Shown: positions 32,220 through 45,200 of the stretch, one piece after another
Numbering within the stretch: position 1 is the stretch's first letter
How the letters are laid out: the number at the start of each line of letters is the position of its first letter
Assembly: GCA_014338405.1 (NCBI GenBank)
Contig: JTDE01001050.1
Span: 1 to 64,000 of the forward strand
From: Paragonimus skrjabini miyazakii
Taxonomy: Eukaryota; Platyhelminthes; Trematoda; Plagiorchiida; Troglotrematidae
Length of the DNA: 64,000 nucleotides
Direction of reading: 5' to 3'
Translations under genes and position numbers: made by a program
The notes under the pieces: generated by a model
What the model saw: only the letters and a program-made list of their open reading frames with translations
Told to the model about the DNA's origin: nothing
Databases searched by the model: none

Positions 32220-35200
32220 CCCTGCCAACACTGCATGATTCCAAAGATAATAGTCGAACTGCTCAGATGAGTTCACGTAGAACTTTCAAGCATTTTCGGA
32301 AATTTATTGAAAATGTGAAAACTGCGGCAAATTGTGAGTAATGTTCGATTTGCACTTTCATACTGCTAAGGAAGTTTCTGGGCCCTCAGCTGACGAGCCG
32401 AAAAACATGAGTGTTGCTGATATAACTCAAGTTAGAGTTGCTGTAATGAGCTGCAAAATGTTTACACAGCTTAGAATGATGTTCATTTATCACTTCACAC
32501 GGTCACAATTAGATATAGCAAACGTGTGAAGCGTCACCAGCGCGGGTTACGCATGTACACAAAAAGTATATCTGAAGTATGACAATTTGATTTGGGGTGA
32601 TAAAATGGTGACGGAAGTCGAAATGAAACAAACACATAAACAGACTGCGAAGTGTATCACCTCGAACATTTTTCTAGTTCAGTCATAATCTGTTATTTTC
32701 CAAAAATGATATCAAAATAAGGATGTTGCAGATTTGCTTGAGGTGATTCACATTGATGGTGATCTGATTGCGTCGATGTTTGGATGAGCTGTACTATCTA
32801 GCAATTCTATGTGAAAACGTTCTTATTGAAACTTTTAACCGTGGTAGCTTGAGTACCCTGTTGCGAATACCTTTTGCTCAAGGATCGTCAATGAAAAAAG
32901 TTAACTCATCACATAAGATTTATATTTTTGGGACTGGTTTGCAAGTTCAATGCAAAACATCTTTCAGGACTGTATAACATGATATGCACTTGCATCCGTT
33001 TTTTCAGTTGCTTCGGTCTTTGTCCAAACACGTTTTGCTTATCTGGGCTTTTACTACATCGACTAGCAAGCAGCTTATTTACAGACCGGTGTGTGTGTTT
33101 GGATGTGGTAAAGTTCTGTAGGACCGCTGACGGTGTGACCGCGTATGTGTAACTTCGACCACACTGCTTAACTAGTTTGGTATGCGATTCGTTGAGGGAG
33201 AGGACAAGAAAGCAGATACATGTCCCGTGGAACATTCATCTGCGGGATCTCACCAGATCAACCCTTCAATGTCTCACAAGTTAAACGCCGGATGAGGTTT
33301 ATTTTATTGCGCTAAAGCTAACAGGATCAACATTGGAAAGGTAATTGGAAAGGTAATTGGTGTCTTTTGTTAATATGCCAACAGCCGGAAAAATCCCCTC
33401 AACACTATTCTCTGATATTCAGTTCCATCTAATGTTGTTATGGGCCATGCAGATGTAAGATTAGTTAGTCTTTCACTCGTTTTAAATGTGTCATCCAACT
33501 TCGACGGAGAGGTTGAGAACATCTTCCCACTTTAGACTCATGCACCGACAGCTTCAGATTGATGTTCAATCCCAATGAATGTGGACAAATTTTTCTGATG
33601 CTTCATGTTGCGGGTATGACTTTTCTTCACAATCAGCTTTCATTCAGTACGGGGTGGGGTCTATCAAACGGCGTTTGCCTCAAGCCTAATTTATACGTGA
33701 TAAGCACAAACAAGGGAACTCAAGAGTACTAATATTCTAAATGATGGCATTAGGAATTATATTTAACTATCCAGTCATCTGGTTAGTAAAGTAGTAAAAT
33801 ATCTGGAAATAGTACAATATTCATCAGTTTTCCTTTCTTAGAAACAACTGCATGCTAATAAACGAGGCGTATGAAGTCACAAAATAATGCATTACTACAT
33901 ACTGTTAAAGTATTGCGGATGAAGGCTGCTACTAAATATAACAGCAGAATTTATATTTCAATAATGCTTAAAACTATATCATCTACGACTGAGTCTAATA
34001 AATTATCTATTGCCAAACCTTTAACCGCCGACTTATCTTATTCATTCTACTAGCTCACGCGATGTTAAAACTGTTGTTATATAAAACATGAAGATGTAAT
34101 TTTCTAAACAGTCGTATGGCTCTGATCCATGTACATATCACATATACATTTCCTTAGCGATTAGTATGAATTACGGAATATAAACTATACTTTTTGAACT
34201 ATTTCGTGAAGGACCAATCTACAGTGGATCGTATATGGTCAGTATATTCCAGATATATGCTGAAATTTTCAACAAAACGAGTGTTCTCTCAGTAGTCATA
34301 TTCATTTGTACTTGTTGCAAAAAGTTAACGAAATTGCTACAACCGATGACCGACAACTACGCTAACATTTTTTATCCAGACACTGTATACTTTTCGGACG
34401 TCTCACATAAACATTTATCTCTGTCGGTGCAGATAACTTGTTCCTTCTTGCTACACAAAACGTTGATTGAAAACCTCTTGAAAGACAGCTTTATCTTATT
34501 CTCTGTCTTGAACTGATTATACTGGGCATGGCATTTGAGAAAGGGAAACATGGTATACTATGAGGTGCATGTAACTACTTTTCATCACCAACAGGCAGAC
34601 TATTGTTCTGTCCAATTCTTCAGTCACAGAGAACGTTCGTTCATTTTATCTGTCGTTGCAGTTCAGGGCTGAAATAACGACTTCCATTAGACTAGCGGTC
34701 GGAAAAAACGAAATTTGTGATTAATTAATTTGGTATTCTGATTGAAAAGGCAACAGAAGTTTTCTGTCTTCTACGGTAAGCAAGTGATTATGAGCGTTTG
34801 TTTTCAACTTACGTTGTTTGACTTACTTGTTCTTGGTCAAATATACTATCTCTCGAGTTTTATTGATCTATTGTTCATAAGTAGTAATAGTCTGCTTCGA
34901 ACAATGAGACGATTCGAATTATCGACTAAGCACATCCATAAAGCAGTCGATGATTTTATTATTGACTAATACCCTCAGTCTATCTTCAATCTGTTGACCA
35001 GTGTCAATCCGAACAGTATTTGCCGATTTACGTAATCCAGCTGCGATAGTTGCTGGTGAAGATTCCACGCAGCGTAAACCTTTGGATTAAAGAAAATTTA
35101 CTGAAATCCGTTCAGAGGGATTCATGCATTTATTCCAGGTTCACGCAGATTTAGAAGCTGGGCAGTCATCAATTAAGTGTTGGCCAGGAATAATGGTTCC

Positions 35201-35420
35201 TGTTATGTTCACATTTCTTAACGTACCTAACGGTTTCAAACTTACCAACTGCTTACTGCGGTGCTGGCACTTCCCTTTAAACCACACAGAACTCAGAAAA
35301 AGGACTGTCAGTCTGATCGACCATCCTTTTATATAATTTAGTAAGGTGGTATATTATTTGTACTGTTTAATATTGAGGTTTCATTTTACTAATCAGATAA
35401 CGTGTTGATCATTTGTTTCA
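32220..35420. other. Unassigned, gene-poor
   Basis: Several short plus-strand frames occur (for example 33871-34053 and 34235-34516), but none has convincing splice sites plus protein-like composition. A tandem duplication of GGAAAGGTAATT occurs near 33335-33360. Confidence 0.35.
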
Positions 35421-35421
35421 G

Positions 35422-35603
35422 CGGTGACTCTTCAGCATGCATACATTTTAACAATGAAACCTTCAGTAGCAAGACAGCTTGATATCAGTCATCTTATTGC
35501 GGTTCGCCAATACCTCGAAATGCCCAACATCAGGCCCGATGGTAGTTTATTGACTTGCCAGTTTCCCATTCTACAGGATGTGTGCTCATTACCGCGCATC
35601 TCA
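35422..35603 (+). CDS. Candidate internal exon, unknown protein
   Basis: Plus-strand stretch of 182 nt between acceptor ATTTGTTTCAG and donor GTAATG. With two leading nucleotides of a split codon it codes for about 60 residues, including KPSVARQLDISHLIAVRQYL and RPDGSLLTCQFPILQDVC, and ends in phase 0. Composition is protein-like. No family is recognised. The frame runs on to a stop at about 35668, so a terminal exon is also possible. Confidence 0.35.
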
Positions 35604-35609
35604 GTAATG

Positions 35610-38535
35610 ACCAAACACAATTTATCTTGGATTTCCTCCTGCTTACTGACTGTTCATCGTTGTATTTAGTTGATGTAATGAGACTCAGAACAGTGTATCT
35701 CCAAATCATAAAGTAAATGTAATCAGAAGGAAGAAAACTGATCCACACGGCTTTCTGTGGAAAACTCAATGAACGCCGCCAACAGGTATCAACAGGCCTG
35801 TTGAAAAATTAGGACATTTTGTAAGCACACTGTACCAGAAGTTGCCATGGATTTTTCGTAAGCTTCTTCCACAGAAGATGTACACAGTTTTTGTTCAGGA
35901 ACCTTACTTAAACCGTCCGACTGGCCAGTCCAGCAGTACTAACCCTAGCTCTATGAGATGTACAATTTAATCAGTGGTGCCATACTGGTACACCTGCTTG
36001 GATGGCACGCTTATACTAGTGCGCTACAGTCAATCAACAACACAAAGGTCACCGAGTTGACAGCAGTGTGGTAGTGGATCCAAATGACAGTTGGAACCAA
36101 TGTGATTTACACCTGCAACCCACTCTCCTGTGATCGGGCTATTTACTTTCTGGATTTGGGAATAACTTAATCCACCTTACCCTACTGATAAAAAATGAAC
36201 CATGAGCCATTGCATGTCGGTTTATCCTGTCTCGCTAAACCACCCTCTCTTTGTTTGTCTAATTTTCATGTAAATTTGTGACATGCTTAATTTCTTCACA
36301 ATTTGTACGTGTCCACTGACCAAAACAAACCAGAAAATGCGGCTTTTTTGGCTGTTGCCGGGTGTCCGGAGTGCCCACATAGGTTGTTTTGACCTCTCAT
36401 CCCGAAAGATGCATGACAAAAATTGAAAGCTAAAGTTACTAACTCCGTTACGTGTTGGGTTGCCGTTGGTTCAAGCATAGCTTGTTAGCTTGATCTCAAC
36501 CCGCTGAAAACGGACGTGTTCGCCACAATATGGGATGTTTTCAACGACTGTGTATAATCAGCAAATCAGATGACCGTTGAACACTCTGCACGGATTAGGT
36601 TATTTTCGTCCAGTAACCCAGCACTTTTGTCTATTCCGCTGAAATCCATTATATCCAGGATCTGTTTCCAAAGAGGATTTGATTAATTCCTGTACATGTG
36701 TGTTTGTTTCAGAATAATTGGGTTCAAGTTATTACCTGACTGACTGCTTGAGTTCATTGTCCTCCCAGGGGAAAGCTACAATTTACAAGGGGGTTCAAGC
36801 GGAGTGAATTCACGGTCAAATGCTTTTTTTGTTCATAAGCAAATGAGTCAAACGCAAATGACAAGAACCGATAAGGTGGAAAGGAACATAACACGAATAA
36901 ATGTGTCATATGTTTGCCTATGTATACAGTTGTTAATATTCGATTTTTTGGTAATGTTGCACGTGAATTAACTCTTGAATTTCAATATCTGATAACATAA
37001 TGCAATCACATAGGTGACAACAAACCTCACTTATACCTATCATATTCAGCTGGTAAATAAGAATGAAAAACGTCTGGTACGGAAACAATTCAAACAAATT
37101 AACTGGCATGTGAATTATTAATGTTGAAGGTGGTGTGAAATCAGAAAGAGCACTCTTAAACAGGGCTCAGTTCACAGCGGTTCATAACTGACCCTTCTGA
37201 CCAATGTGAAAGCCGGCATACAAAGTTTGAGCATTGCACTTCGATGTTCTGACTTGTTGTCGATAAGTAATAGAGCATTTCGATTCCATTTGTCAGACCG
37301 TCACTGACAGTCAATGTAGGTTTTGCATTCAGACAGGTGGTCAATCTTTTGGTGGTCAATCCTTTACAAGCTAGCGCCAGACTCAGCCATAGCTCAAAAT
37401 CAGCACTGACCACAAATTTGAATGCGACATTTCGTTGGCGTTAGAATCACAGTGCTTAGCGAGTTCAGCAGTTCAGATAAAGCAATTTATTCGAAAAATG
37501 AGACTTGTTAGGTATATTAGTAGTCTGGCAAGCACTTGCCAATTAAGTTCAAGTACCGTCCAAGTTAGTCATGTTTTTAACAGAATGAGCTCCAGGTATT
37601 TACCACCATCTGGTATTATAATTCATTGTCACAGATGTTATTAAGCATTTGATTTTGGTCCAGAGACTTTAGGTTTTCGAACGAGCACTTCACCAGTCGG
37701 TTTTGAGTCTTCCTGGACCAAGGTTAAGTACATTTCCGAAGGAGGAATTATGTTCTCGCCAAAAGTTTACTCGTTTTTGTTCACCAAAAGCCAAAAATCT
37801 ATGGCTAACTCGGTGATTTCAACGAGCGCTCACAAATACTACTGATTTATACATTCACACCGATTCATGAAGATGAAGTGTGTCACAACAATAACAATTA
37901 CCACATAAATCGTTTGCTTATTTCGTGTAAGAAACGTTACGTTAACCTTTAGCACTATATAGACATTGTCGCACTGAAATTGAGCTTTTCCGTATCAATT
38001 GGGTATTACAGCTATAAAATAACATTACCAGACTCATCTGCGAGGTCCGTTGAACTTCGCATTGACAGTAGGTAGGAAAAACTTGTTTTGACCATTCGAC
38101 AGTTAGCGTGGTATGACATCATATCGAAGAATCTGGCTTTGGAATCTTACTAATAAAACGTCTGGTCATGTAAAGTCAGTGTAAGGGAAGAATAACTTTG
38201 TACACAGGAACGGTGAATTTTCAGCAGCGATATAGTTACGTCTGTGAAATGAAAAAGGCAACTAATTCACTGAAAATATGCATGCACAAAGTTATCCAAA
38301 AGTTAACCTCCAAAACCGGTAATATATTAATGACAGGGAATTATTGATTTATAATAAAATGTCTCAAGTGAAAATAAAACACTTCCGTTCGTCCTTTTGC
38401 AATCGAAATCGATTTGGACAATTCGTGAGAGAAACCGGTAGATTCATAAAAAATTCCGTTGGAATTTCTTCACACGTGTTAAAAATTTACCAGTCATAAA
38501 AGCTGGTTAAATATTGGACGGGATGCGATAAAATC
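35610..38535. other. Unassigned
   Basis: Contains a short plus-strand open stretch at 37385-37595 ending at a CCAG|GTATTT donor, and a minus-strand frame at 37413-37156 (including LTVSDGLTNGIEMLYYLSTT) that may be an eroded element. Neither could be identified. Confidence 0.3.
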
Positions 38536-38542
38536 TAAAGAG

Positions 38543-38981
38543 TTTTCAACAACGCCAATATGTTGTGGCAGACTTTATTGGAAGTACAGGTGTAGCAGTC
38601 AGGCATGAGTTACTGAATAACCTCATTAAATGCAGAAGTTTTCACAAGACCATCACTATTGACGGTATCGAACGAAAGTTACACAAATACACGGACTTCA
38701 GGTACGTTATGATAGGCAAAGTTTCGGATTAACGGTAAGTGTGCAGGGTTATTCAAGATTTCTACCACGACAGTTCAAATCACCAATGTACGAGAAGTAC
38801 GGATGTTATGGAGATGTGCCCAGTTTGCTGGCACTAACTCTCATCTGTGGTGACGTTTACCGTGCAACGGAGATAACGAAATGGATGGAAGTACTCATTA
38901 ATGTCGTCAAGCCATGGTGCAGACAGATAGGAGAGCAGATCGGCGTGGAAAACGTTTTTATGGCGTTTCAACGTCAATCTG
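38543..38981 (+). CDS. Candidate two-exon gene segment, unknown protein
   Basis: Exon 1 (38543-38701) follows an AAAGAG acceptor and codes FQQRQYVVADFIGSTGVAV, then LLNNLIKCRSFHKTITIDG and HKYTDF, ending CAG|GTACGT in phase 2. Exon 2 codes FLPRQFKSPMYEKYGCYGDV, LALTLICGDVYRATEITKW and MEVLINVVKPWCRQIGEQIG to a GTTAGT donor at 38982 (or a stop at 38984). The phase-consistent acceptor is TTATTCAAG, giving exon 2 from 38758 and a 56-bp intron. The stronger-looking GTGCAG at 38746 would break the frame. Such tiny introns are usual in trematode genes. The protein looks cytosolic and well conserved in character, but I cannot name it. Confidence 0.45.
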
Positions 38982-38989
38982 GTTAGTTT

Positions 38990-39940
38990 GAAAACGTGAA
39001 AATAATGCAAGATCATTGGTTTACAAAAATGCGCCTTTTAATTAATAAACAGTAGGACACGTGAATTAACGAGTATATATTTAACGTAGAAAACTGGGCC
39101 GCAATGGACAATTAGCAAGTTAAACTGACTGGACAATTATGCAAAACATTCAAAACCGGTTTGTATGAAAAACACGCCCAAGAAATCTTAGAGGGCCAGG
39201 AAGCCCATCATCAAGAAATCACTTATCGGAAGCAGGTTTATATAACGTATAAGACGCTAAGGAGCAAACAGGTGGAATAAGTGTTACAGGGGTTGTTCGT
39301 AGATAAACTGTTCTAAACGTCTTCACAATGATGTGTTGCCTGTTTTCTTATACACGTGGTTCTACGAAAGACCAAGAAAACTCGTCTTGCGGGATAGTTT
39401 GTGCATACGGTGACATTTATTGAAATGCTTAAACTAGGCTGTACGGCGAGTAGCGAGAATTTGCATTTCATTCATTTCAACACAGTAGCCTGATGCTGTA
39501 TTCTTGATAATTTTTTCTAAAACACTGAGTAAATAATCAACACGAACGTCTTTTATGGGGAACCAGATTTTTGTAGTTTTGTTGAGATTTCTTTAGACAG
39601 AATACTCCAAGGACCACAATGTTTGTATCCCATGAACACCGATCAGAGGTCAGGTTTGAAAAACGTTATTTTCAACTGGTTACAAAACGCGTAGGTTATA
39701 TTTATGGGATTATTTGCTGTTAACGTCATCATATCGTAAACCTAACGTGGTGAGTCTACATTCATCAAGTACATTATACCAATTATACTAATTTTGCACG
39801 GTGTTTCGAACTTTCCGGTAAAAGTATACCATTTCAAATCTACTGAAATGCCATTTAGACGGTTCAGAAGTTTATCTTTGTGAAGCGAAATTTTTTTTGA
39901 CTTATTTGTGATTTAAAATAGACCGTTCTCTTCACAAGGC
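38990..39940. other. No recognised features
   Basis: Probable intron or intergenic DNA after the exon candidate; no repeat or gene recognised. Confidence 0.4.
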
Positions 39941-39944
39941 TGAA

Positions 39945-40390
39945 TAAAACCTACTACCCATCAGTAATTCAAATACCGCTCAACACGTTAATGATGTCTG
40001 TGAATTCAACTTAGAGAGAAAAATCCCAGTCGAGGGATCATCGACTGAAGTTAACAGACAATATGTGTGTCTCCTCTCGAGGCGATCGGGCAACTTGATC
40101 ATTACTCACAAGCGAAAGTGGTTTAATGTTCACAAATGATAATTCGGTCGTGCCTAATGTGAGGTCAATGGCGCAGTGGTTAACATGGTTGCCTAATGAA
40201 CAGCGTAGCCGTGGTTCTACTCCCGGCAGTGGCAAGGTTATACACTACTGACGAGCTCTAATGAGAGCGAAACTCGAGTCTAGCGCTTATTCTTTTCGAA
40301 AGGTGCCGACTGCATGGAAATCTGTGAAGATGTGAAAGCTGCGATCCGTTGTGGGTGATTTTCAACATGAAGAAAAACGTCTTTCAATGA
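39945..40390 (+). repeat. Hammerhead SINE with upstream tail-head junction
   Basis: From left: a fragment of SINE tail (CTACTACCCATCAGTAATTC), then a 150-bp block starting near AACACGTTAATGATGTCTGTG's AT-rich core and including GGCGATCGGGCAA, then the tRNA-like head (GGCGCAGTGGTT and GTGGTTCTACTCCC), an intact ribozyme (40236-40290) and tail to about 40390. The same tail-to-block junction recurs at 61100-61270, so the junction belongs to the family and is not chance. Confidence 0.8.
40236..40290 (+). ncRNA. Hammerhead ribozyme, intact core
   Basis: CTGACGA (40248-40254), helix II GCTCT-AATG-AGAGC (40255-40268), GAAA, self-complementary stem III ACTCGAGT, cleavage after C40280. Helix I pairs TACACTA with TAGCGC with one mismatch (A-C). 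The core is complete. Confidence 0.85.
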
Positions 40391-40759
40391 AGCGCGATAT
40401 TTACTGTTCAACTCACACTTGATCACATTCGTGAGCCGGAATTCCAGTCCACACCGCGACGGCGGTCTCTATTTGCACATCGTGTGCCAGAAATCCAGGT
40501 TTACATAATTGATTCTTCACCCAGGAAGATCATGATTTCTCTGAAAGCTCAAGTTTCTGTTGTCTGTGATAGTAGGTAATCCGTTCCACCGTGTTCAAAA
40601 TTTGGTTGAGTCCGAATCGTATGTTTCTGGTCGACCATGGTCTCTTATTCCCATAGGGTCTACGCACTTGAACAGCCACCATTCATGTGTCTGATCTTCA
40701 GGTCATGTTTTTGTTTATTTCAACGCTGTGTTTTTGTTGTCCGTTCAGATGCACTGTGT

Positions 40760-42360
40760 TACCAGTGTTGTCATTATTGCAGCAGTAACTGTCTCACTCT
40801 ATCACCGGACACATGTATCCAGATGAATCTTTGGCTCCCTCCCGTATGTAAGTTCGAATGATGAACTCTGCGTTATTGCACGTTTCGTCGTACAGACTCC
40901 AAACAAAATATCTGGCAGTGCTTTCTTCCAGTGATTGCGTCTACTTTCTAGTCATTTCCTTAGTATATAGTTGAATCGCTCCATCATTCCGTCCGTTCGT
41001 GGACGGTACGGTGATGCTCTCATGTGCTGAATTTCCCCGGGATTTCAACACTTGAAATTACCCCCAAATAAAACACGAAGTCGGATCCGCGCTGACCCTG
41101 TGTGATTATCCGAAGCGAGTCAGGATGTCGTTCATGAATGTGCGTGTGCAACTGTTTCGCTTGTCGGATATTCCATAGGAATTGATCCCATCCATCGTGT
41201 GATATCGTAGATAATTGAGACTACATGGTCGCAAATGTTTTAAAACTACCTTCCCATTTGCCTCATTTGGATGCTAGTAAAATTTGTCGTGGAGTTTGGC
41301 TGGCACTCCTGGTAATTACCATGTTAACTATGTTTTAGAATGTCCACCCATTTTCTAGCGTGTACTCCTAACGTCTTCACAATAATAAATATCAAAGTGG
41401 CTGGTTGAGCAAGCTACATAAAAGATATGATACTTGCTAACACATGCTATATAAATGAAATTCACTGTGCTTTGGACGCTATGGTACATGAGCGATTAGC
41501 GCTGAGTTGGTTCGCCAGCATGCTTGTTCGTCCTACAAAATCAGATTGGGTTTGTACGTTTCAATTGCTTGCAAGGTTTTGATGACTGAGTCCTGCGTCT
41601 ATTCCAACCAAACAGCACAAACGTTCGAGGGCATCTGGTCGTCATGTACATGCGGATGAAATTTGCACAGTTCCGATCCATGTGCAGTGTGAAGCACAAC
41701 CGTGGACCATGAGTTACGAGCATGTTCCTCCACTCAAGAAGAGTGTGGTAATTTAGACACAGGATGTTCATGTCGCGCATAGAGATATCGCGCACAAACC
41801 ATCCTAGCGTAGTGAAGATGAGCGATCGTAATATACTACTCATACCACGGTTATTCAGTAGTAGGACCAGAGCATATATTTGGACATCGTACAAGCCGCA
41901 GGAAAAATGCAGGAAGGAACATCAGACTGCAGCATCGTCCAAAATGGTCCCTGCTACTTAAAGGAACTGAGCACTGGCGTCTGCGACAACCGAGACGGCC
42001 TGGGGTCGAATACCGCATGCAAATGATTGGTTTTGTTTCTGATCTTGTTTAAACGCTTAACCCATATGTTGCATGTTGAGCAAACAACCCTTGTGCCATC
42101 CGCGTTCTTGGATCACAACACTAGATTTATGGCTGTATCTCGTGCACTCAATATACGGCTCCCTGTTTTGCATTCACGGCTGGAATGTGTTGGCCATCCA
42201 GATGTGCTACTGGAAGATAGTTTTAAACCTCCCTATAAGCGCGTTCAGGTGCGATGTTAGGGCTTCTTTCAGGCGTTCGTAAGCGTTTGCCATTTGCCAA
42301 CCTTGGGTATTATTGTCGTCCAACGGGAAACGTCTGCGGTATAGGTCATCTCACACAGAT
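40760..42360 (-). mobile_element. Decayed Ty3/Gypsy element, second family
   Basis: Minus-strand pol fragments. Near 42330-42080 there is RNase H-like text (ANAYERLKEALTSH and, in another frame, KQGAVLSAR). Near 41020-40850 there is integrase (see its entry). Between them is a 118-codon frame (41894-41541) of unknown content. LTRs were not found. The integrase call is solid, and the RNase H call is tentative. Confidence 0.65.
40790..41065 (-). pseudogene. Gypsy integrase core fragment
   Basis: The minus strand reads EIQHMRASPYRPRTDGMMER then FNYILRK, the SPYHPQTDG-VERFN box that contains the catalytic glutamate. It is followed by KALPDILFGVCTTKR and SSFELTYGREPKIHLDT, the block LP--LF--R-T---S-G-SPFEL-YGREP of Gypsy integrases. 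A stop separates FNYILRK from the next block. The first two catalytic aspartates lie in decayed sequence upstream. Confidence 0.8.
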
Positions 42361-42369
42361 CACTGTAAA

Positions 42370-43535
42370 TTGACGCAGTTCCAGCAACGACTGCTAGAAC
42401 AGAATGGATTATTTGGAACGCCAACTGATGTGTTCTCGTCAAATGCTTTTGAGTCAGAGTTTTGTGGGTCCTTATACCATAACTATGTTAATCGGTGCAG
42501 CAAATAAACGTTAGCCTCATCCTGGCATAGACTCGGACAATTATGTCACTAGAGAGAGTGTCACACATCACCCTCCGATTTCTCCGAACAGAATTAGGCT
42601 GTTATTATTGGAAAATACCTCGGGAAATTCGGGATGTGTTGAAAGCGTCCGATGTCATGCGTGAAATGTTTTTGTGGGTGACAGTAAATTCGGATGTATA
42701 AGCCATGCTTTCAGCGCGTGGGAGCACACATGAATCAACAGTCTGAGCGAGATGGAGCGAGTTGAGATGAGCTGGCAAACTGATTTATAAGCCCAATAAC
42801 TTTGAGTTTTAACCCGTGTACACTCCCTACCTTATCTATATCGCGTGCTTGGTGGGCTACTAAACACATGTAACTCACACTAGCGTGTGATCGCAAGGAA
42901 AATAGTTTGTTTCACATATTGAACACGATGTCATCAAGCTCAATAATGGAGGTTCGTTCCTAAGAATGCATGTGAGTGAGTCGAGAAGACTCCGTAATTA
43001 AGACAAGAAGTCAACACATACTGTTAAATTATCCAAAAAGCAGCGGGTTATATGTTCGTCCGATAGCCCACCTACAAAGACCTATAACCGCAGCTGACTC
43101 GATCTATTAGCTGGCCCACTAAACCCGGTGAAAGAAAACGTGGGAAAGTCAGCCTTATCGCACTGTCTCGCTTGAGTATGGTCGGCTCATCAAGCGTTAG
43201 TCATGTGAATCTCCAGTCAGGTGCGCCATTTTGGCACTGGCGTCAAGATGGTAACGACTGTGTTTTCACGATGACGATAAGCTTAGATCCCCGGTAGGAC
43301 CGGTGAGCAGTTCATTGAGCCGAACCACTTCCGAGAGTCCATACACGAGAAATAAATTCACTGCTTCCAATACTTCACATCCTCAAACAAATACTTATTC
43401 ATCTTGCTAATCTCAATAACGCTTTTGTCCAGGAACAAATGGAAAATTGAGCAATGCATTCCGACGTTGCATACCTAGATTATGTTCAACGAGTTAACGA
43501 ATATATCCTGCACCAAATCTAACCATTTTCATTCA
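42370..43535. other. Unassigned, higher-GC stretch
   Basis: Follows the Gypsy remnant on its 5' side and might hold its gag, LTR or leader, but no motif was recognised. Confidence 0.35.
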
Positions 43536-43540
43536 TGATG

Positions 43541-43877
43541 GTTGTCTGAATGAATCTAGAAACTGATTCAGTAGATAAGCTATACAACTAACAATGATTG
43601 TGGCAGATTTCATTAACCTGCACTCCGGTTCCAAATTAGTACCAACAATTTTGTGAACGAGGCACATTAATTCAACTGCTCTTCATTCGTTCACGATATG
43701 CGTGTGTAAAAATTTGAGACTTTCCCTCTCAGGGTGCACGAAACATTTTATTGACTTGACCTGACTTGATTTGAAATGCACTTAAATTGTGTTAATCGGC
43801 GTTGTTTGTTATGTAAATATACATGCGAAGATCGTTTGAGGTTGTGTTTTTTCAGTGGACAGGATCATGTAGAACCC
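43541..43877 (-). repeat. Unknown 340-bp dispersed repeat, copy 1
   Basis: The reverse complement matches 53568-53904 at high identity (mismatches every 15-25 bp by eye). One end is flanked by a TA-rich microsatellite in both places (TATGTATATATATATAAT here). No coding sequence, A/B box or terminal inverted repeat was recognised, so the class is unknown. Confidence 0.85.
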
Positions 43878-44619
43878 ACATATGTATATATATATAATTT
43901 GCCTTTTGTGCATACTACATAACTCGCATTGCCAGGGTACTCTATTAATGGTAAGTAGCCTCCAGAACTTACCCTCAGAAAATGAATTAAATCAAATGAT
44001 GTCATGTGGAACTGTCTGGAAATGCCCGAAATCCGCAGTTTTGATTGGTTATGCAACGAAGGCAATTGTCTGATTACGAGTTTCACCAACCGGATCACTG
44101 TGATACAAAAACTCATGCTGACCCAACCATGCGCACCATTTCCTCTACTGCTGAAAGACAAATGAACTCTGGATTGCTCGGATCCAGGGAGTCTTTCAGC
44201 AGTTGTTTAGTAGCATGCGAACAGATTTAGACAAAGATAATTTGGACCCTGATAGGTTACGAAACTCTTGTCACTTTGGGGCTGTGAACATGAACACTGA
44301 AAGGTCGTGTCACATGTTCCACTTATGGCGGTCCATGGCACATTGAATGCTTGAACAAGACTCCTGTTACCAGAAATCTGAGTTTTGCAGCCTGATCGCC
44401 ATAGACAACCCAGTTACCTTAACGTGACATTTCATTATTTTCATACTAGCGCGTCTGATGTGGTTGATTGGCGTAAGTGCATTATCATCACTGACTGAGT
44501 GATGTGAAATTACTAGGTGAGCCCAATTTACGTTGATCTCTCCAGTTGTCATCCGAACGGTATGGTGTCTCCGTACTTTTCCTTGCTTTGGTCGTGGTCA
44601 ACGCATTTAAGTCGGTTTT

Positions 44620-44735
44620 CTGCACAACACGTACTCACACCAGAGGCCATTGCGAGGGCTACCACAATCCGGCTGCAAAACCCTAATCTATGTAGGGTGA
44701 AGTTTTCTGCTCAGATTCCAGGTTTGTCGTCGTCC
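44620..44735 (+). pseudogene. Possible PLE endonuclease scrap
   Basis: The plus-strand frame reads PEAIARATTIRLQNPNLCRV then QIPGLSSS, resembling the EAIAIRL-SPPLC-QK...L-LPW ending of PLE-2 endonucleases. The match is short and gapped, so the call is weak. Confidence 0.3.
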
Positions 44736-45099
44736 ACCATAGATGGATCACGCGATACGACGGCTCGATAACCATATCCGTAATGTAACAATGACACTAG
44801 ATTCATACCTCATTAGGTTTCACACCCTCTTTATTTGATCAACATTTTTGTGCCAATACTATTATATCCGGCCTGGAGTTGACGAACCCGGAGAATGAGA
44901 TTATTGCCATTCTTTTGGTATCTGATGGAAAACGAGCTCCTATCCTCATTACCAATCTTCTCGTTCACTTGTTTACTTGCAATAATAGAACTCTTTATGA
45001 AAACCACTGATGATATTATTGACAAGATTTTCATTGCATACTCTAGAGATTCTTTCGTCATATTAATAATTAGTTCGGTGGATTTGATAGTTTAAAAGA

Positions 45100-45200
45100 G
45101 ACTCAGTTGCGAAAAGTCTGGACTTTGGCTGGGTTCGAGCCATTACCATAAACAACATGCCAAGACATAGCAGCCAGTCTTCTGGATTACTTGATGTATC
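45100..45200 (-). repeat. tRNA-like dispersed repeat, copy 2
   Basis: The minus strand shares GCATGTTGTTTATGG, GGCTCGAACCCAGCC and GACTTTTCGCAACTGAGTC with the repeat at 10565-10680. The B box-like part is CTCGAACCCAG. Confidence 0.4.

Noticed and set aside
31490..32276. Several frames of about 235-251 codons
   Set aside because: They consist almost entirely of N translated as X across the assembly gap.
32388..32415. CTGACGAGCCGAAAAAC, both hammerhead core strands close together
   Set aside because: No helix II, no stem III or cleavage triplet, and no SINE flanks. It looks like chance within a possible exon.
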